Source of the DNA: an uncultured Methanobrevibacter sp.
GTDB lineage: Archaea; Methanobacteriota; Methanobacteria; Methanobacteriales; Methanobacteriaceae
Direction of reading: 5' to 3'
Assembly: GCA_900317865.1 (NCBI GenBank)
Contig: ONIK01000053.1
Coordinates: forward strand, 1 to 12,740
DNA length: 12,740 nucleotides
The notes under the pieces were generated by a model that had not been told where the DNA came from, did no database searches, and saw only the letters and a program-made list of their open reading frames with translations. The position numbers and the translations under genes are program-made. Positions within the stretch are counted from its first letter, which is position 1. Every line of letters begins with the position of its first letter. Below, one piece after another: positions 1 through 8,611 of this stretch.

Positions 1-590
1 AATCTGCTGATGCTGTCTGAAGATGAAGTATTGGGTTTGGCAATAGCAAGAGCATATAAAAAGACTTATGATGAAGATGTAATATTTAATCGTGAGTCTT
101 ATGGTCGTGATGAAAGTATAGCTAATCTTTCAAGAACTGTGGGCTGGTTTACTAGCCAGTTTCCTGTACATGTAAAAGTAAATAACGGTCATGATAATAT
201 TTCTTTGATGGAAGATGTTTATGCCCTTAAGAAAGCATTAAAGGACGTTAATCATTTAGGTTTAAATTATGGGTCTTTGGTTTATACGAAAAATGAATTG
301 GAGTTTAAACATTGCCCGGTTACTTTTAATTTCTTGAGTACTGAATTTGTATTTAAAAATGAATTATTCGAATCTGTAGACCATTACCTGTCTGAAGTCG
401 ATGACATTAATGTGGATGTAAATGATTATGAATCCTGGGGTATTACTTTCAACATTTCCCGTTTGGATAATTCTTATGTTATCAGTGGAGATTATGCTAT
501 TGATACGTATATTGGAGATAAATTTGATGAATTTGTTGAAAACATCAAATCTGAAATAGATTTCATTACAAATTACTCCTTTAAAGATGG
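1..590 (+). other. C-terminal part of an NRPS epimerization domain (upstream module)
   Basis: This is the end of an E domain, which converts the carrier-bound L-aminoacyl residue to a D/L mixture. It shows the late E-domain motifs in order: NRESYGRD at 88 (matching the family EGHGRE, with the presumed catalytic Glu at 94-96), TVGWFTSQFPV at 136, GLNYGSLVY at about 262, and CPVTFNFL at about 313. The earlier PIQxWF and HHxxxDG motifs lie off the left edge. The complete E domain at about 3560-4790 is a close paralogue and gives the alignment. Its presence shows that the residue added by the preceding, unseen module is probably D-configured. The His of the family's EGHGRE is Tyr here. Confidence 0.9.
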
Positions 591-3540
591 AGCTATTGTC
601 AGCTGTTTATCTGAAGCGCAATTGGGTATCTATCTGGATGAAAAGGTTCATGAAAAAAGTACTGCTTATTCAACTATGAGAATTTATGAATGCGGATTGG
701 ATAAGTCAGTTGATGAAATTAAAGATGCCATAAATTCTTTGATTGATAAGCATCCTATATTAAAAGGTCGTGTTGTTGACGGAGAGGTTCCTCTCTTGGT
801 TTGCGATGCTGATCCTTTGATTGAAATTGTTGATGATGCAAAACCTTCAAGTTTGGTTAGGCCTTTTGATTTAAGAGAATCTTTAGCCCGTTTTTATATT
901 AGGGATAATGATGGTAATAAGTCCATTATTTATGATTTGCATCATGTTATAAATGATGCTACTTCATGTACAGTAATTGATGATGAATTAACTTCAATTT
1001 TTGAAGGTAATTTTGATGATAGCATTGATTTGGGTTTTGTCTATACTAGTCGTGATTCATTCGATTCCAAATTTGATAATATTTATGATGAAGCTCATGA
1101 ATTTTATAAAACAAATCTTTCCGGTTTGGATAAATTCGATAAGATACTGCCTGATAATTCAGGTATAAATAATGCAATTTATCTTCCCATTCATGGTGTT
1201 CGTGATGATGTCGAAAATTTCTGCCGTAAATTAGGTATTACTGTAGGTAATTTCTTAAATTCCGTATTTGCTTATACTTATTCTCGTTTTAGTGGAAGTA
1301 ATGAAGTTTTCTTTACTTTTACAGAGCACGGTCGTCACGAAACTTATAATCAAAGGTCTTTGGGAATGTATGTTAATACGATTCCTATAATTGTTGACTG
1401 CAGTAGTGTTTCTGTCAGTGATTATTTACTGTATGTTTCTGATTTGGTTTTAAATTCAATGAAATATGATGTTTATCCATTCAGGTTACTTGCCAGCGAG
1501 TTTGATTTGCAAAATGATGTGTCTTTTGAATATAACTTTGATTTGAATGATGTGTCTGAAGTTGGCGATGAATTAATGTTTGATAATCATAATCAAGGTT
1601 TGGTTTCTGACTTTTCAGGTGTTGTCAATGATTTGCCTGACGGTTATGTAATTGGTGTGGAATCATCTGCGGCTTACTCCGATGAAATTGTTATTAGATT
1701 CTTAAATGTGTTTAAAGAAATTTTATCTCAAATAACGGATGTGGAATCATTATCTGATATTGAATACATTAGCAGTGAAGATTTGCTCTTGCTGGATGCT
1801 ATTAATCAAACTGAAAATCCTTTGGATTATGATGATATTTTAGATGCATTCAATGACAACCTTTCAAAATATCCAAACAATAAACTGGTAGCTTATAAGG
1901 ATGTTTCATATACTTACAGTGAAGGTGCATTTATCGCAGATAAACTTGCTAAACGATTGATTGACTTTGGTGTTGGCACTGAAGACTGTGTTGCATTTTT
2001 AACTGAAAGATCTGAGTTGTATATGTTTGCTGTGCTAGGTATTTTGTCTGCTGGTGCTGTTTTTGTTCCCCTTGATGATGCTCATCCTGATGAACGTATT
2101 GAATTCATTTTGAAGGATACTGAATCCAGGGTTGTAATTGTCAGCGATGAGACTTATGAACGTGTTAATAGTTTAACTGATGATGCGATTCTTTTAAATA
2201 TTTCAGATATTATTGAAGAAGGTGTTGGTAATTTATCTAGTTTACCAATTAATTATGGTGAATTGGCTTGTATTTTATATACTTCAGGTACTACTGGTAT
2301 TCCTAAAGGTATTAAAATTACCAAAAAGTCCATTATTAATTTATCCGAATATTGTACCAGAAACTATGGATTAACTGCTGTTGATGTTTTTGGTTTGTTC
2401 TCATCAATAGGTTTTGATGCAGCATATAAGGCCATATTTGCCAGCATTTATTCAGGAGCCTGTTTGGATGTCATTCCGGGTGATGTTAGATTAAATATGG
2501 GTCTTTTAAATGATTATTTAATAAAACAGGGCATTAATTATGTGGATATTACTACACAAGTTGCTAAATTATTCATTGGTCAAATTGAGAATATTCCTTT
2601 AGATGTTTTGTTCACTGGTGGTGAAAAATTAGGTGAATTTGATGGAAATGTAAATTGTCGCTTTGTAGATGGATATGGGCCTACGGAAGCTTATGTGGAA
2701 GTTGCATGTGTTGATGTATGTGATAAAATTGATTCCTCTTCGGTTGGTCATCTGGTTGATAATGCTAAGGCTTATGTTTTGGATGATGAATTTAGGCGTG
2801 TTCCTTACGGTGCAGTTGGTGAATTGTACTTGGCAGGTTATCAGATAGCTGAAGGCTATTTAAACCGTGAAAAAGAGAATAATGATTTATTCATAGACAA
2901 TCCTTTTGAATGTAATGGGGATTATGCTGTCCTGTATCGTACTGGAGACATGGTGAGAGTACTGAAAGATGGAACTTTAGGTATTGTCGGACGTCGTGAT
3001 GATCAGGTAAAAATCCGTGGAAATCGTGTTGAATTATCGGAAATTGAATCAGTTATTCGTGAACTATCATATATTAAGGATGTTACTCTTCAAACAGTTA
3101 AAAATGGAACAAATAATGAATTGGTAGCTTATGTTGTTGTGGAGGGTGAAGTTGAAAACATTGATGATTTGCTTTGTGATTATGTAGCTGAACATAAACC
3201 TGATTATATGGTTCCTTCATATGTTGTTGAATTGGATGAGGTTCCTTTAAATGTTAATGGTAAGGTAGATAAAAAAGCTTTGCCTGATGTTGATTTGGAT
3301 GCCTTGCGCACTGAATATGTTGCTCCTACAAATGAAATGCAAAAGGTTATTGTGGATGCCTTTGAAGTTGTGTTTAATCAAAAAGGCATTGGATTAAATG
3401 ATGACTTTATTCGTTTGGGTGGGGATTCTATTACTGCAATTCGCCTTATATCATTGCTTGAGAAAAATAATATATCATGCGCTGCCAGAGATATATTAAA
3501 TCATAAAACTCCTTACTTGATTGGACAAAATGTAAAAAGT
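1..3540 (+). repeat. Tandem NRPS repeat, copy 1 (E tail-C-A-T)
   Basis: First copy of a diverged direct repeat with a period of about 4.2 kb, encoding an E tail, C, A and T domain. The second copy starts at 4213. The offset is 4212 bases at the E tail and 4203 bases at the A and T domains, so only a few codons of indels separate the copies. The copy is cut by the left edge of the window. Confidence 0.9.
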
Positions 3541-6500
3541 CTAAGTAAGATTTCATATGAAGCTACTGTCGGAGAAATAGATTTGCTTCCTATACAAAGC
3601 TATTTCTTTAACCAAGTTAACAGTGATGATTATTCACTAAAATTCGTATTAAAATCTAATGTTGATTTGGATTTGGATATTTTACAAAGGGCATTTGATG
3701 AATTAAGTAATGTTCATGACATGCTGAGAGCGAATTATAAAGGAGATGGGGAAAACGTTCGCCAGGAAATATTGCCTTTAAATTCCTGTGTATGTAAAAT
3801 TGATGAATATGATGCAGATGATTTGAATTCAGCTATTGGAGATGTTATAAACAAATCAAAAAAATCTCTTGACATTAATGGGGAGTTAATAAAAATCACT
3901 CTTGTTCATTATAATGATGAATGTTACGTTGTAATTGTTATTCATCATTTGATTATTGATGGTGTTAGCTGGAGTATTCTAATTGATGATTTAACTTATA
4001 TTTATAAACAGCTTAAAGAAAATAAGGAGATTAATCTTTTAAGACCATATCCTTATAAAAATTGGGTTGAAGATGTCCAGTCATTAGTTGAGGATATTTC
4101 CGATGGTGAAAAACAGTATTGGATTGAAATCAATGATTTATTGGATGATTCTTCAATTAAAGGTAAATCTAAAACTTATAATTTTAATGTTGATATGAAT
4201 TATAATGCAGATAATCTATTGATGTTGTCTGAAGAGGAATATTGGGCTTTGGCAATAGCAAGAGCATATAAAAATACCTTTGGCAAAGATATTATATTTA
4301 ATCGTGAGTCTTATGGTCGTGATGAAAGTTTGGCAGACCTTTCAAAATCTATCGGTTGGTTTACTACCCAATTCCCTGTTCCTGTTGATGTTAATGTGGG
4401 ATATGATGATATTTCATTAATGAAAGATGTTTATAGTCTTAAAACATCATTTAAATGTGTTAAACATTTGGGTTTGAATTATGGATCTTTAGTTTACATT
4501 TCTAATGAATTAGAGTATAAGCATTGTCCTGTTACTTTTAACTTTTTAAGCAGTGAATTTTCCTTTAAAAATGAATTATTTGAATCAATCAATGAAGATT
4601 TATTTAATGTAAACGATAATGGTTGGGATGAGGATTTAATTACTTATGGTATCTCATTTAATGTTATTCGCATGGGTAGTTCATATGCTGTTGCAGGAGA
4701 TTATGCTGAAGGAACCTATCTGGCAGACAAGTTTGATGAGTTTATTGAAAATGTTAAAAATGAATTGGACTATCTTGATAATTATAAATTTGATAATATT
4801 GTTTGTTGTATGTCTGAACCTGAATTGGGTATTTATCTGGATGAAAAAGTCAATGATAAAGGTTCCGCATACACTGCTTCAGGTATTTATGAATGCGAAT
4901 CAGATAAATCAGTCGATGAGATTAAAGATGCTATTTATACATTAATTGATAAACATCCTGTTTTAAAGGCTCGTGTTGTTGACGGAGATATTCCTCTTTT
5001 AGTTTGTGATGCCAATCCATTGGTTGAAGTTGCCTATGTTGATGATTATTCTGATTTGATTAGGCCTTTTGATTTAAATGAATATCTGTCCCGTTTCTAC
5101 ATTATAGATAATGATAAATCCAAATCCATATTCTATGATGTGCATCATTTAATCAACGATGCAACTTCATGTAATCTGATTAATGAGGATTTATCAAATA
5201 TTTTCAGCGGTAATTTTGATGATAATATTGATTTAGGTTTTGTTTATTCTGGCTATGATTCTTTTGATTCCAAATTTGAAAACAGTTATGAAAAAGCTTA
5301 TGACTTCTTTAACAGGAATCTTTCCGATATGGATGAAGTCAATCCTTTATTGCATGATAATTCGGGCAGAAATAATATGATTTCTCTTCCTGTTCATGAT
5401 ATTCGCAATGAAGTTGAAGAATTCTGCCGTAAATCCAATATTACAGTAGGTAATTTCTTAAATGCAGTATTTGCTTATACTTGTTCTCGTTTTACCGGAA
5501 GCAGTAAAGTCTATTATAATTTTACAGAACATGGTCGTCATGAAACATATAATCAAAAATCTCTTGGAATGTATGTTAATACGATTCCCATAATTGTTGA
5601 CTGTAGCAATACCTCTGTTGATGAGTATTTATCTGATGTTTCTGACTTAATTTTAGATTCAATGTCCAGGTCTGTTTATCCATTCAGATTGCTTGCCGGT
5701 GAATTTGATTTAAATACTAATATTGGTTTTGAGTATAATTATGATTTAAATGATGTGGCTGATGTGGCTGATGAACTGATAATTGAGGATGTCTCAGTTG
5801 AATTAATTTCAGAATTTGTATGTGTGGTCATGGACTTAACTGACGGCTATTTACTAAGCATTGAATCTTGTGAGAATTATTCTGATGAGATGGTTATTCG
5901 CTTTTTAAATGTATTTAAAGAAATATTAGTTCAAATGATTAATAAAGAGATGTTGTGCGATATTGATTACATTGCTAATGATGATATTAATCTTTTAAAC
6001 AATTTTAATCAAACTGAAATGTCTTTAAAATATGGTGATATTTTAGATGCATTTAATGATAATCTCTTAAAGTATCCTGACAATAAATTGGTAACTTATA
6101 AGGATGTTTCATATACTTACAGCGAAGGAGCTTTTATTGCGGATAAAATCGCTAAACAGTTAATTGATTTAGGTGTTGAATCTAAAGATTGTGTTGCATT
6201 TTTAACTCAACGTAGTGAAGATTATATGTTCGCTGCTTTAGGTATTATGGCTTGCGGTGCAGCTTATGTTCCTTTGGATGATGCGCATCCTGATGAACGG
6301 ATACAATTCATATTAAAGGATACTCAATCCAAGGTAGTAATTGTCAGTGATGAAACATATGGACGCATTGATAATTTATCTGTGGATATTGCTGTTTTAA
6401 ATATTTCAGTTATTAAAGAGGATATTGGAACTTTATCAAGTTTGACTCATGTTTATGGTGATTTGGCTTGTATATTGTATACCAGTGGTACTACTGGTCT

Positions 6501-8400
6501 TCCTAAAGGAGTTAAAATTACAAGAAAAGCTGTTTTAAACGCTTCTTCATCTTATGTTGATAGGTATGGTATAACTAATGGTGATGTTTATGGTTTGTAT
6601 GCATCTATTGGTTTTGATGTTGCCTCTTTAGGATTATGTCAGACTATTTACTCTGGTGCTTGTTTGTCAATTGTTCCTGAAGATATTAAATTAAATATGG
6701 CTGAATTAAATAATTATTTCTCTAGTCAAAAGATTTCTTATACTGCAATCACCGCTCAGGTGGCAAAATTATTCATGGGTGATTTTTCCAGTGGTGAATC
6801 TCTGAAAGTATTGTCTGTTGGTGGTGAAAAGTTAGGTGATATTAAAAATCCAGATAATTATCTTGTAATGGATGAATATGGTCCAACAGAGGCTTTTGCT
6901 TTTGTTTCATCAATGAATTATTCAGATAAAATTGATTCTTCATCTGTCGGAAACTTAAATCACAATACTAAAGCTTATGTTTTAGATGATGAAAAAAGAC
7001 GTGTTCCCTGTGGTGCTGTAGGGGAATTATATTTGGCAGGTTATCAAATAGCTGATGGATATTTAAATCGTGAAAAAGAGACTGCTGAAGCATTCATCCA
7101 CAATCCATTTGATGAGGGAAAATACAACATGCTTTATCGTACAGGAGATATGGTAAGAATACTGCCTGACGGATCAATAGGTATCGTCGGACGTCGTGAT
7201 AATCAAGTTAAAATCAGAGGAAACCGTGTAGAATTATCAGAAATTGAATCTGTTGTTCGTGAATTATCATATATTAAAGATGTTACTATTCAAACAGTCA
7301 AGAATGGAACTAACAATGAACTTATAGCATATATTGTTTTAAAAGACGGATTTGATGAAGAGTGTATTGAAGATTATCTTCGTGATTATGTAGCTGAGCA
7401 TAAACCGGATTATATGGTTCCTTCATATGTTATTGGATTGGATAAAATTCCATTAAATGTTAATGGCAAGGTTGATAAAAACGCTTTGCCTGATGTTGAT
7501 TTGGATAGTTTGCATGCAGAATTTGTCGCTGCAACTAATGAAACAGAACAAACAATCGTTGAAGCATTTGAAAAAGTCTTTAATCAAAAAATAGGTATAT
7601 ATGATGATTTTGTTAAATTGGGTGGTGATTCATTAACTGCCATTAAAGTCATATCACTCATAGATATGGATATCAATCCTACAGCTATTTTTAAAGACAG
7701 GACTCCATATGCAATTGCTCAAAATATTGGCCAAAAAGAGTATGGTTTTGATTTGGTTAAGAAAGGAAATAAAAATCAGAACATGTTCCTATTACCTCCT
7801 GTAGGTGGATTATCATTTGTATTCATGGATTTGGTCAATAATATTGATTTTGATGGTAACATTTATCTTATAGATGATTTTAAATATGATTTGTCATTGG
7901 ATGAACTCAAATCAATTAAAAGCAATGACATAACTTTTAATCATTATTATGAGGCCATAAAGGATATTTTCCAAAGTGGAGATATTATTGTAGGATTCTC
8001 TTTAGGCTGTATTTATGCATCACTTCTTTGTGAAAAATTGGAACAGAATAAACAGGTAGCTAAATGTATACTTATAGACGGAACCCTGAAATTTATCAAT
8101 GATGAGGAAATTTCAACTGACGATTTGATTAAAGAGTATGGTGAAGTCGAGTATAATGAAATTATTAATAATCGTTCAGGAGAATTTAAGGATAAATTTA
8201 TTGAGATATTAAGGATTAATTCTAATTGGAATTTCCATACTCCAAAAATTGAATGTCCAGTTACATATTTGGCTACTTCAGACGTGTTTAAAGGAGATTT
8301 GGATAAGATTTCAGACAACTATAAATCTGTATTGATTGATTCAAATCATAAGGATATCCTTCACAAGGATATTGATAAAATCATCAAATATTTCAAATAA
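1..8400 (+). CDS. Nonribosomal peptide synthetase, 5'-partial: (E)-C-A-T-E-C-A-T-TE
   Basis: Multimodular enzyme that activates amino acids as adenylates, tethers them to phosphopantetheine on carrier domains, joins them, and releases the peptide; expected to be cytosolic. The 2799 residues in view begin inside an epimerization domain and continue with condensation, adenylation, carrier, epimerization, condensation, adenylation, carrier and thioesterase domains. All core motifs needed for activity are recognisable: LGGDS carrier serines at 3427 and 7630, YTSGTTG loops at 2278 and 6478, condensation HHxxxD at 940 and 5143, and thioesterase GFSLG at 7993. The frame is open from the first base. 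The ATG at 10 is an internal methionine, because the second copy of the same domain has an equivalent Met (4222) in mid-protein. At least one A-T pair must lie upstream. No MbtH-like protein, phosphopantetheinyl transferase or exporter gene is present in the window. The product is unknown. Confidence 0.96.
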   Translation, partial: NLLMLSEDEVLGLAIARAYKKTYDEDVIFNRESYGRDESIANLSRTVGWFTSQFPVHVKVNNGHDNISLMEDVYALKKALKDVNHLGLNYGSLVYTKNELEFKHCPVTFNFLSTEFVFKNELFESVDHYLSEVDDINVDVNDYESWGITFNISRLDNSYVISGDYAIDTYIGDKFDEFVENIKSEIDFITNYSFKDGAIVSCLSEAQLGIYLDEKVHEKSTAYSTMRIYECGLDKSVDEIKDAINSLIDKHPILKGRVVDGEVPLLVCDADPLIEIVDDAKPSSLVRPFDLRESLARFYIRDNDGNKSIIYDLHHVINDATSCTVIDDELTSIFEGNFDDSIDLGFVYTSRDSFDSKFDNIYDEAHEFYKTNLSGLDKFDKILPDNSGINNAIYLPIHGVRDDVENFCRKLGITVGNFLNSVFAYTYSRFSGSNEVFFTFTEHGRHETYNQRSLGMYVNTIPIIVDCSSVSVSDYLLYVSDLVLNSMKYDVYPFRLLASEFDLQNDVSFEYNFDLNDVSEVGDELMFDNHNQGLVSDFSGVVNDLPDGYVIGVESSAAYSDEIVIRFLNVFKEILSQITDVESLSDIEYISSEDLLLLDAINQTENPLDYDDILDAFNDNLSKYPNNKLVAYKDVSYTYSEGAFIADKLAKRLIDFGVGTEDCVAFLTERSELYMFAVLGILSAGAVFVPLDDAHPDERIEFILKDTESRVVIVSDETYERVNSLTDDAILLNISDIIEEGVGNLSSLPINYGELACILYTSGTTGIPKGIKITKKSIINLSEYCTRNYGLTAVDVFGLFSSIGFDAAYKAIFASIYSGACLDVIPGDVRLNMGLLNDYLIKQGINYVDITTQVAKLFIGQIENIPLDVLFTGGEKLGEFDGNVNCRFVDGYGPTEAYVEVACVDVCDKIDSSSVGHLVDNAKAYVLDDEFRRVPYGAVGELYLAGYQIAEGYLNREKENNDLFIDNPFECNGDYAVLYRTGDMVRVLKDGTLGIVGRRDDQVKIRGNRVELSEIESVIRELSYIKDVTLQTVKNGTNNELVAYVVVEGEVENIDDLLCDYVAEHKPDYMVPSYVVELDEVPLNVNGKVDKKALPDVDLDALRTEYVAPTNEMQKVIVDAFEVVFNQKGIGLNDDFIRLGGDSITAIRLISLLEKNNISCAARDILNHKTPYLIGQNVKSLSKISYEATVGEIDLLPIQSYFFNQVNSDDYSLKFVLKSNVDLDLDILQRAFDELSNVHDMLRANYKGDGENVRQEILPLNSCVCKIDEYDADDLNSAIGDVINKSKKSLDINGELIKITLVHYNDECYVVIVIHHLIIDGVSWSILIDDLTYIYKQLKENKEINLLRPYPYKNWVEDVQSLVEDISDGEKQYWIEINDLLDDSSIKGKSKTYNFNVDMNYNADNLLMLSEEEYWALAIARAYKNTFGKDIIFNRESYGRDESLADLSKSIGWFTTQFPVPVDVNVGYDDISLMKDVYSLKTSFKCVKHLGLNYGSLVYISNELEYKHCPVTFNFLSSEFSFKNELFESINEDLFNVNDNGWDEDLITYGISFNVIRMGSSYAVAGDYAEGTYLADKFDEFIENVKNELDYLDNYKFDNIVCCMSEPELGIYLDEKVNDKGSAYTASGIYECESDKSVDEIKDAIYTLIDKHPVLKARVVDGDIPLLVCDANPLVEVAYVDDYSDLIRPFDLNEYLSRFYIIDNDKSKSIFYDVHHLINDATSCNLINEDLSNIFSGNFDDNIDLGFVYSGYDSFDSKFENSYEKAYDFFNRNLSDMDEVNPLLHDNSGRNNMISLPVHDIRNEVEEFCRKSNITVGNFLNAVFAYTCSRFTGSSKVYYNFTEHGRHETYNQKSLGMYVNTIPIIVDCSNTSVDEYLSDVSDLILDSMSRSVYPFRLLAGEFDLNTNIGFEYNYDLNDVADVADELIIEDVSVELISEFVCVVMDLTDGYLLSIESCENYSDEMVIRFLNVFKEILVQMINKEMLCDIDYIANDDINLLNNFNQTEMSLKYGDILDAFNDNLLKYPDNKLVTYKDVSYTYSEGAFIADKIAKQLIDLGVESKDCVAFLTQRSEDYMFAALGIMACGAAYVPLDDAHPDERIQFILKDTQSKVVIVSDETYGRIDNLSVDIAVLNISVIKEDIGTLSSLTHVYGDLACILYTSGTTGLPKGVKITRKAVLNASSSYVDRYGITNGDVYGLYASIGFDVASLGLCQTIYSGACLSIVPEDIKLNMAELNNYFSSQKISYTAITAQVAKLFMGDFSSGESLKVLSVGGEKLGDIKNPDNYLVMDEYGPTEAFAFVSSMNYSDKIDSSSVGNLNHNTKAYVLDDEKRRVPCGAVGELYLAGYQIADGYLNREKETAEAFIHNPFDEGKYNMLYRTGDMVRILPDGSIGIVGRRDNQVKIRGNRVELSEIESVVRELSYIKDVTIQTVKNGTNNELIAYIVLKDGFDEECIEDYLRDYVAEHKPDYMVPSYVIGLDKIPLNVNGKVDKNALPDVDLDSLHAEFVAATNETEQTIVEAFEKVFNQKIGIYDDFVKLGGDSLTAIKVISLIDMDINPTAIFKDRTPYAIAQNIGQKEYGFDLVKKGNKNQNMFLLPPVGGLSFVFMDLVNNIDFDGNIYLIDDFKYDLSLDELKSIKSNDITFNHYYEAIKDIFQSGDIIVGFSLGCIYASLLCEKLEQNKQVAKCILIDGTLKFINDEEISTDDLIKEYGEVEYNEIINNRSGEFKDKFIEILRINSNWNFHTPKIECPVTYLATSDVFKGDLDKISDNYKSVLIDSNHKDILHKDIDKIIKYFK
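592..4790 (+). other. Complete NRPS module C-A-T-E with a Glu-like pocket code
   Basis: Condensation domain (about 600-1820): SEAQLGIYL near 610, HHVINDA at 940, GMYVNT at 1363. Adenylation domain (about 1830-3300): YTSGTTGIPKG at 2278, YGPTE at 2674, YRTGDM at 2935, GRRDDQVKIRG near 2989, NGKVDK at 3256. Carrier domain (about 3310-3540): phosphopantetheine Ser at 3427-3429. Epimerization domain (about 3560-4790): LLPIQSYFF at 3583, HHLIIDGVSW at 3943, presumed catalytic Glu at 4306, GWFTTQFPV at 4354. Aligning the pocket by eye to gramicidin synthetase A gives positions 235-517 as D-A-K-D-F-G-G-V-E-K. From memory this is closest to published Glu codes (D-A-K-D-L-G-V-V-D-K). I infer that the module loads an acidic residue, probably Glu, and delivers it as the D-isomer. 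Domain calls are firm; the substrate is tentative. Confidence 0.88.
4213..7740 (+). repeat. Tandem NRPS repeat, copy 2 (E tail-C-A-T)
   Basis: Second copy of the module-sized direct repeat. Similarity to copy 1 is uneven. The E tail, the start of the A domain and the A-domain half after YGPTE are very close, with exact DNA matches up to 36 bases. The stretch at about 6520-6900, which forms the substrate pocket, differs strongly from its counterpart at about 2320-2700. Confidence 0.9.
4800..8397 (+). other. Terminal NRPS module C-A-T-TE
   Basis: Condensation domain (about 4800-6000): SEPELGIYL at 4813, HHLINDA at 5143, GMYVNT near 5569. Adenylation domain (about 6040-7500): YTSGTTGLPKG at 6478, YGPTE at 6877, YRTGDM near 7135, GRRDNQVKIRG near 7189, NGKVDK at 7462. 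Carrier domain (about 7540-7735): Ser at 7630-7632. There is no epimerization domain; the chain passes straight to a type I thioesterase of about 215 residues with LLPPVGG at 7789, nucleophile Ser in GFSLG at 7999-8001, a probable Asp at 8281 and His in SNHKDIL at 8347. The TE should release the peptide by hydrolysis or cyclization; sequence alone does not tell which. The pocket residues read D-V-L-A-S-G-E-A-F-K by eye, which I cannot assign to an amino acid. Confidence 0.9.
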
Positions 8401-8489
8401 TTAGTTTTACTAATCTGTATTGTGTGATTTACCTATTATGTTTGATTTTTTCAAATTTTGTAGGCCTCATTATATTATTAGCTAAATTA

Positions 8490-8520
8490 TTATTTTTTTT
8501 ATATTATCAACTTTTTTATT
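8490..8520 (+). terminator. Oligo-T transcription terminator of the NRPS gene
   Basis: A run of eight T at 8493-8500 and a run of six T at 8512-8517, both on the coding strand about 95-115 bases after the NRPS stop. Archaeal RNA polymerase commonly terminates at such U-tracts without a stem-loop. A shorter T run lies near 8445. The assignment rests on base pattern only. Confidence 0.5.
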
Positions 8521-8597
8521 CATTTTATTCATGTTTGTTTTGATTGGATTAATATAATTCTGCTTTTTTACTGAACTTTTAATTAAATTATGATTGT

Positions 8598-8611
8598 AAA
8601 AATATAAATAG
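8598..8611 (+). promoter_or_regulatory. Candidate archaeal TATA box with A-rich BRE
   Basis: TATAAATA at 8603-8610, preceded by an A run that fits a TFB-recognition element. Transcription would be expected to start about 25 bases downstream, near 8633-8638, giving a leader of roughly 70-75 bases before the Shine-Dalgarno-spaced start at 8709. A second TATA-like stretch at 8621-8630 is a competing candidate. In sequence this AT-rich, neither is certain. Confidence 0.4.

Noticed and set aside
4646..4945. 99-residue + strand ORF
   Set aside because: Lies entirely inside the NRPS coding frame in another phase, covering the E-C domain junction; no independent ribosome site or family likeness.
8013..8318. 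101-residue minus strand ORF
   Set aside because: Antisense shadow of the thioesterase domain, whose catalytic motifs are clear on the + strand.
8400..8414. Six-base-pair hairpin with a three-base loop directly after the NRPS stop
   Set aside because: Very short and AT-only apart from one G-C pair, not followed by a T run; likely chance in this composition. The oligo-T tracts further down are the better terminator.
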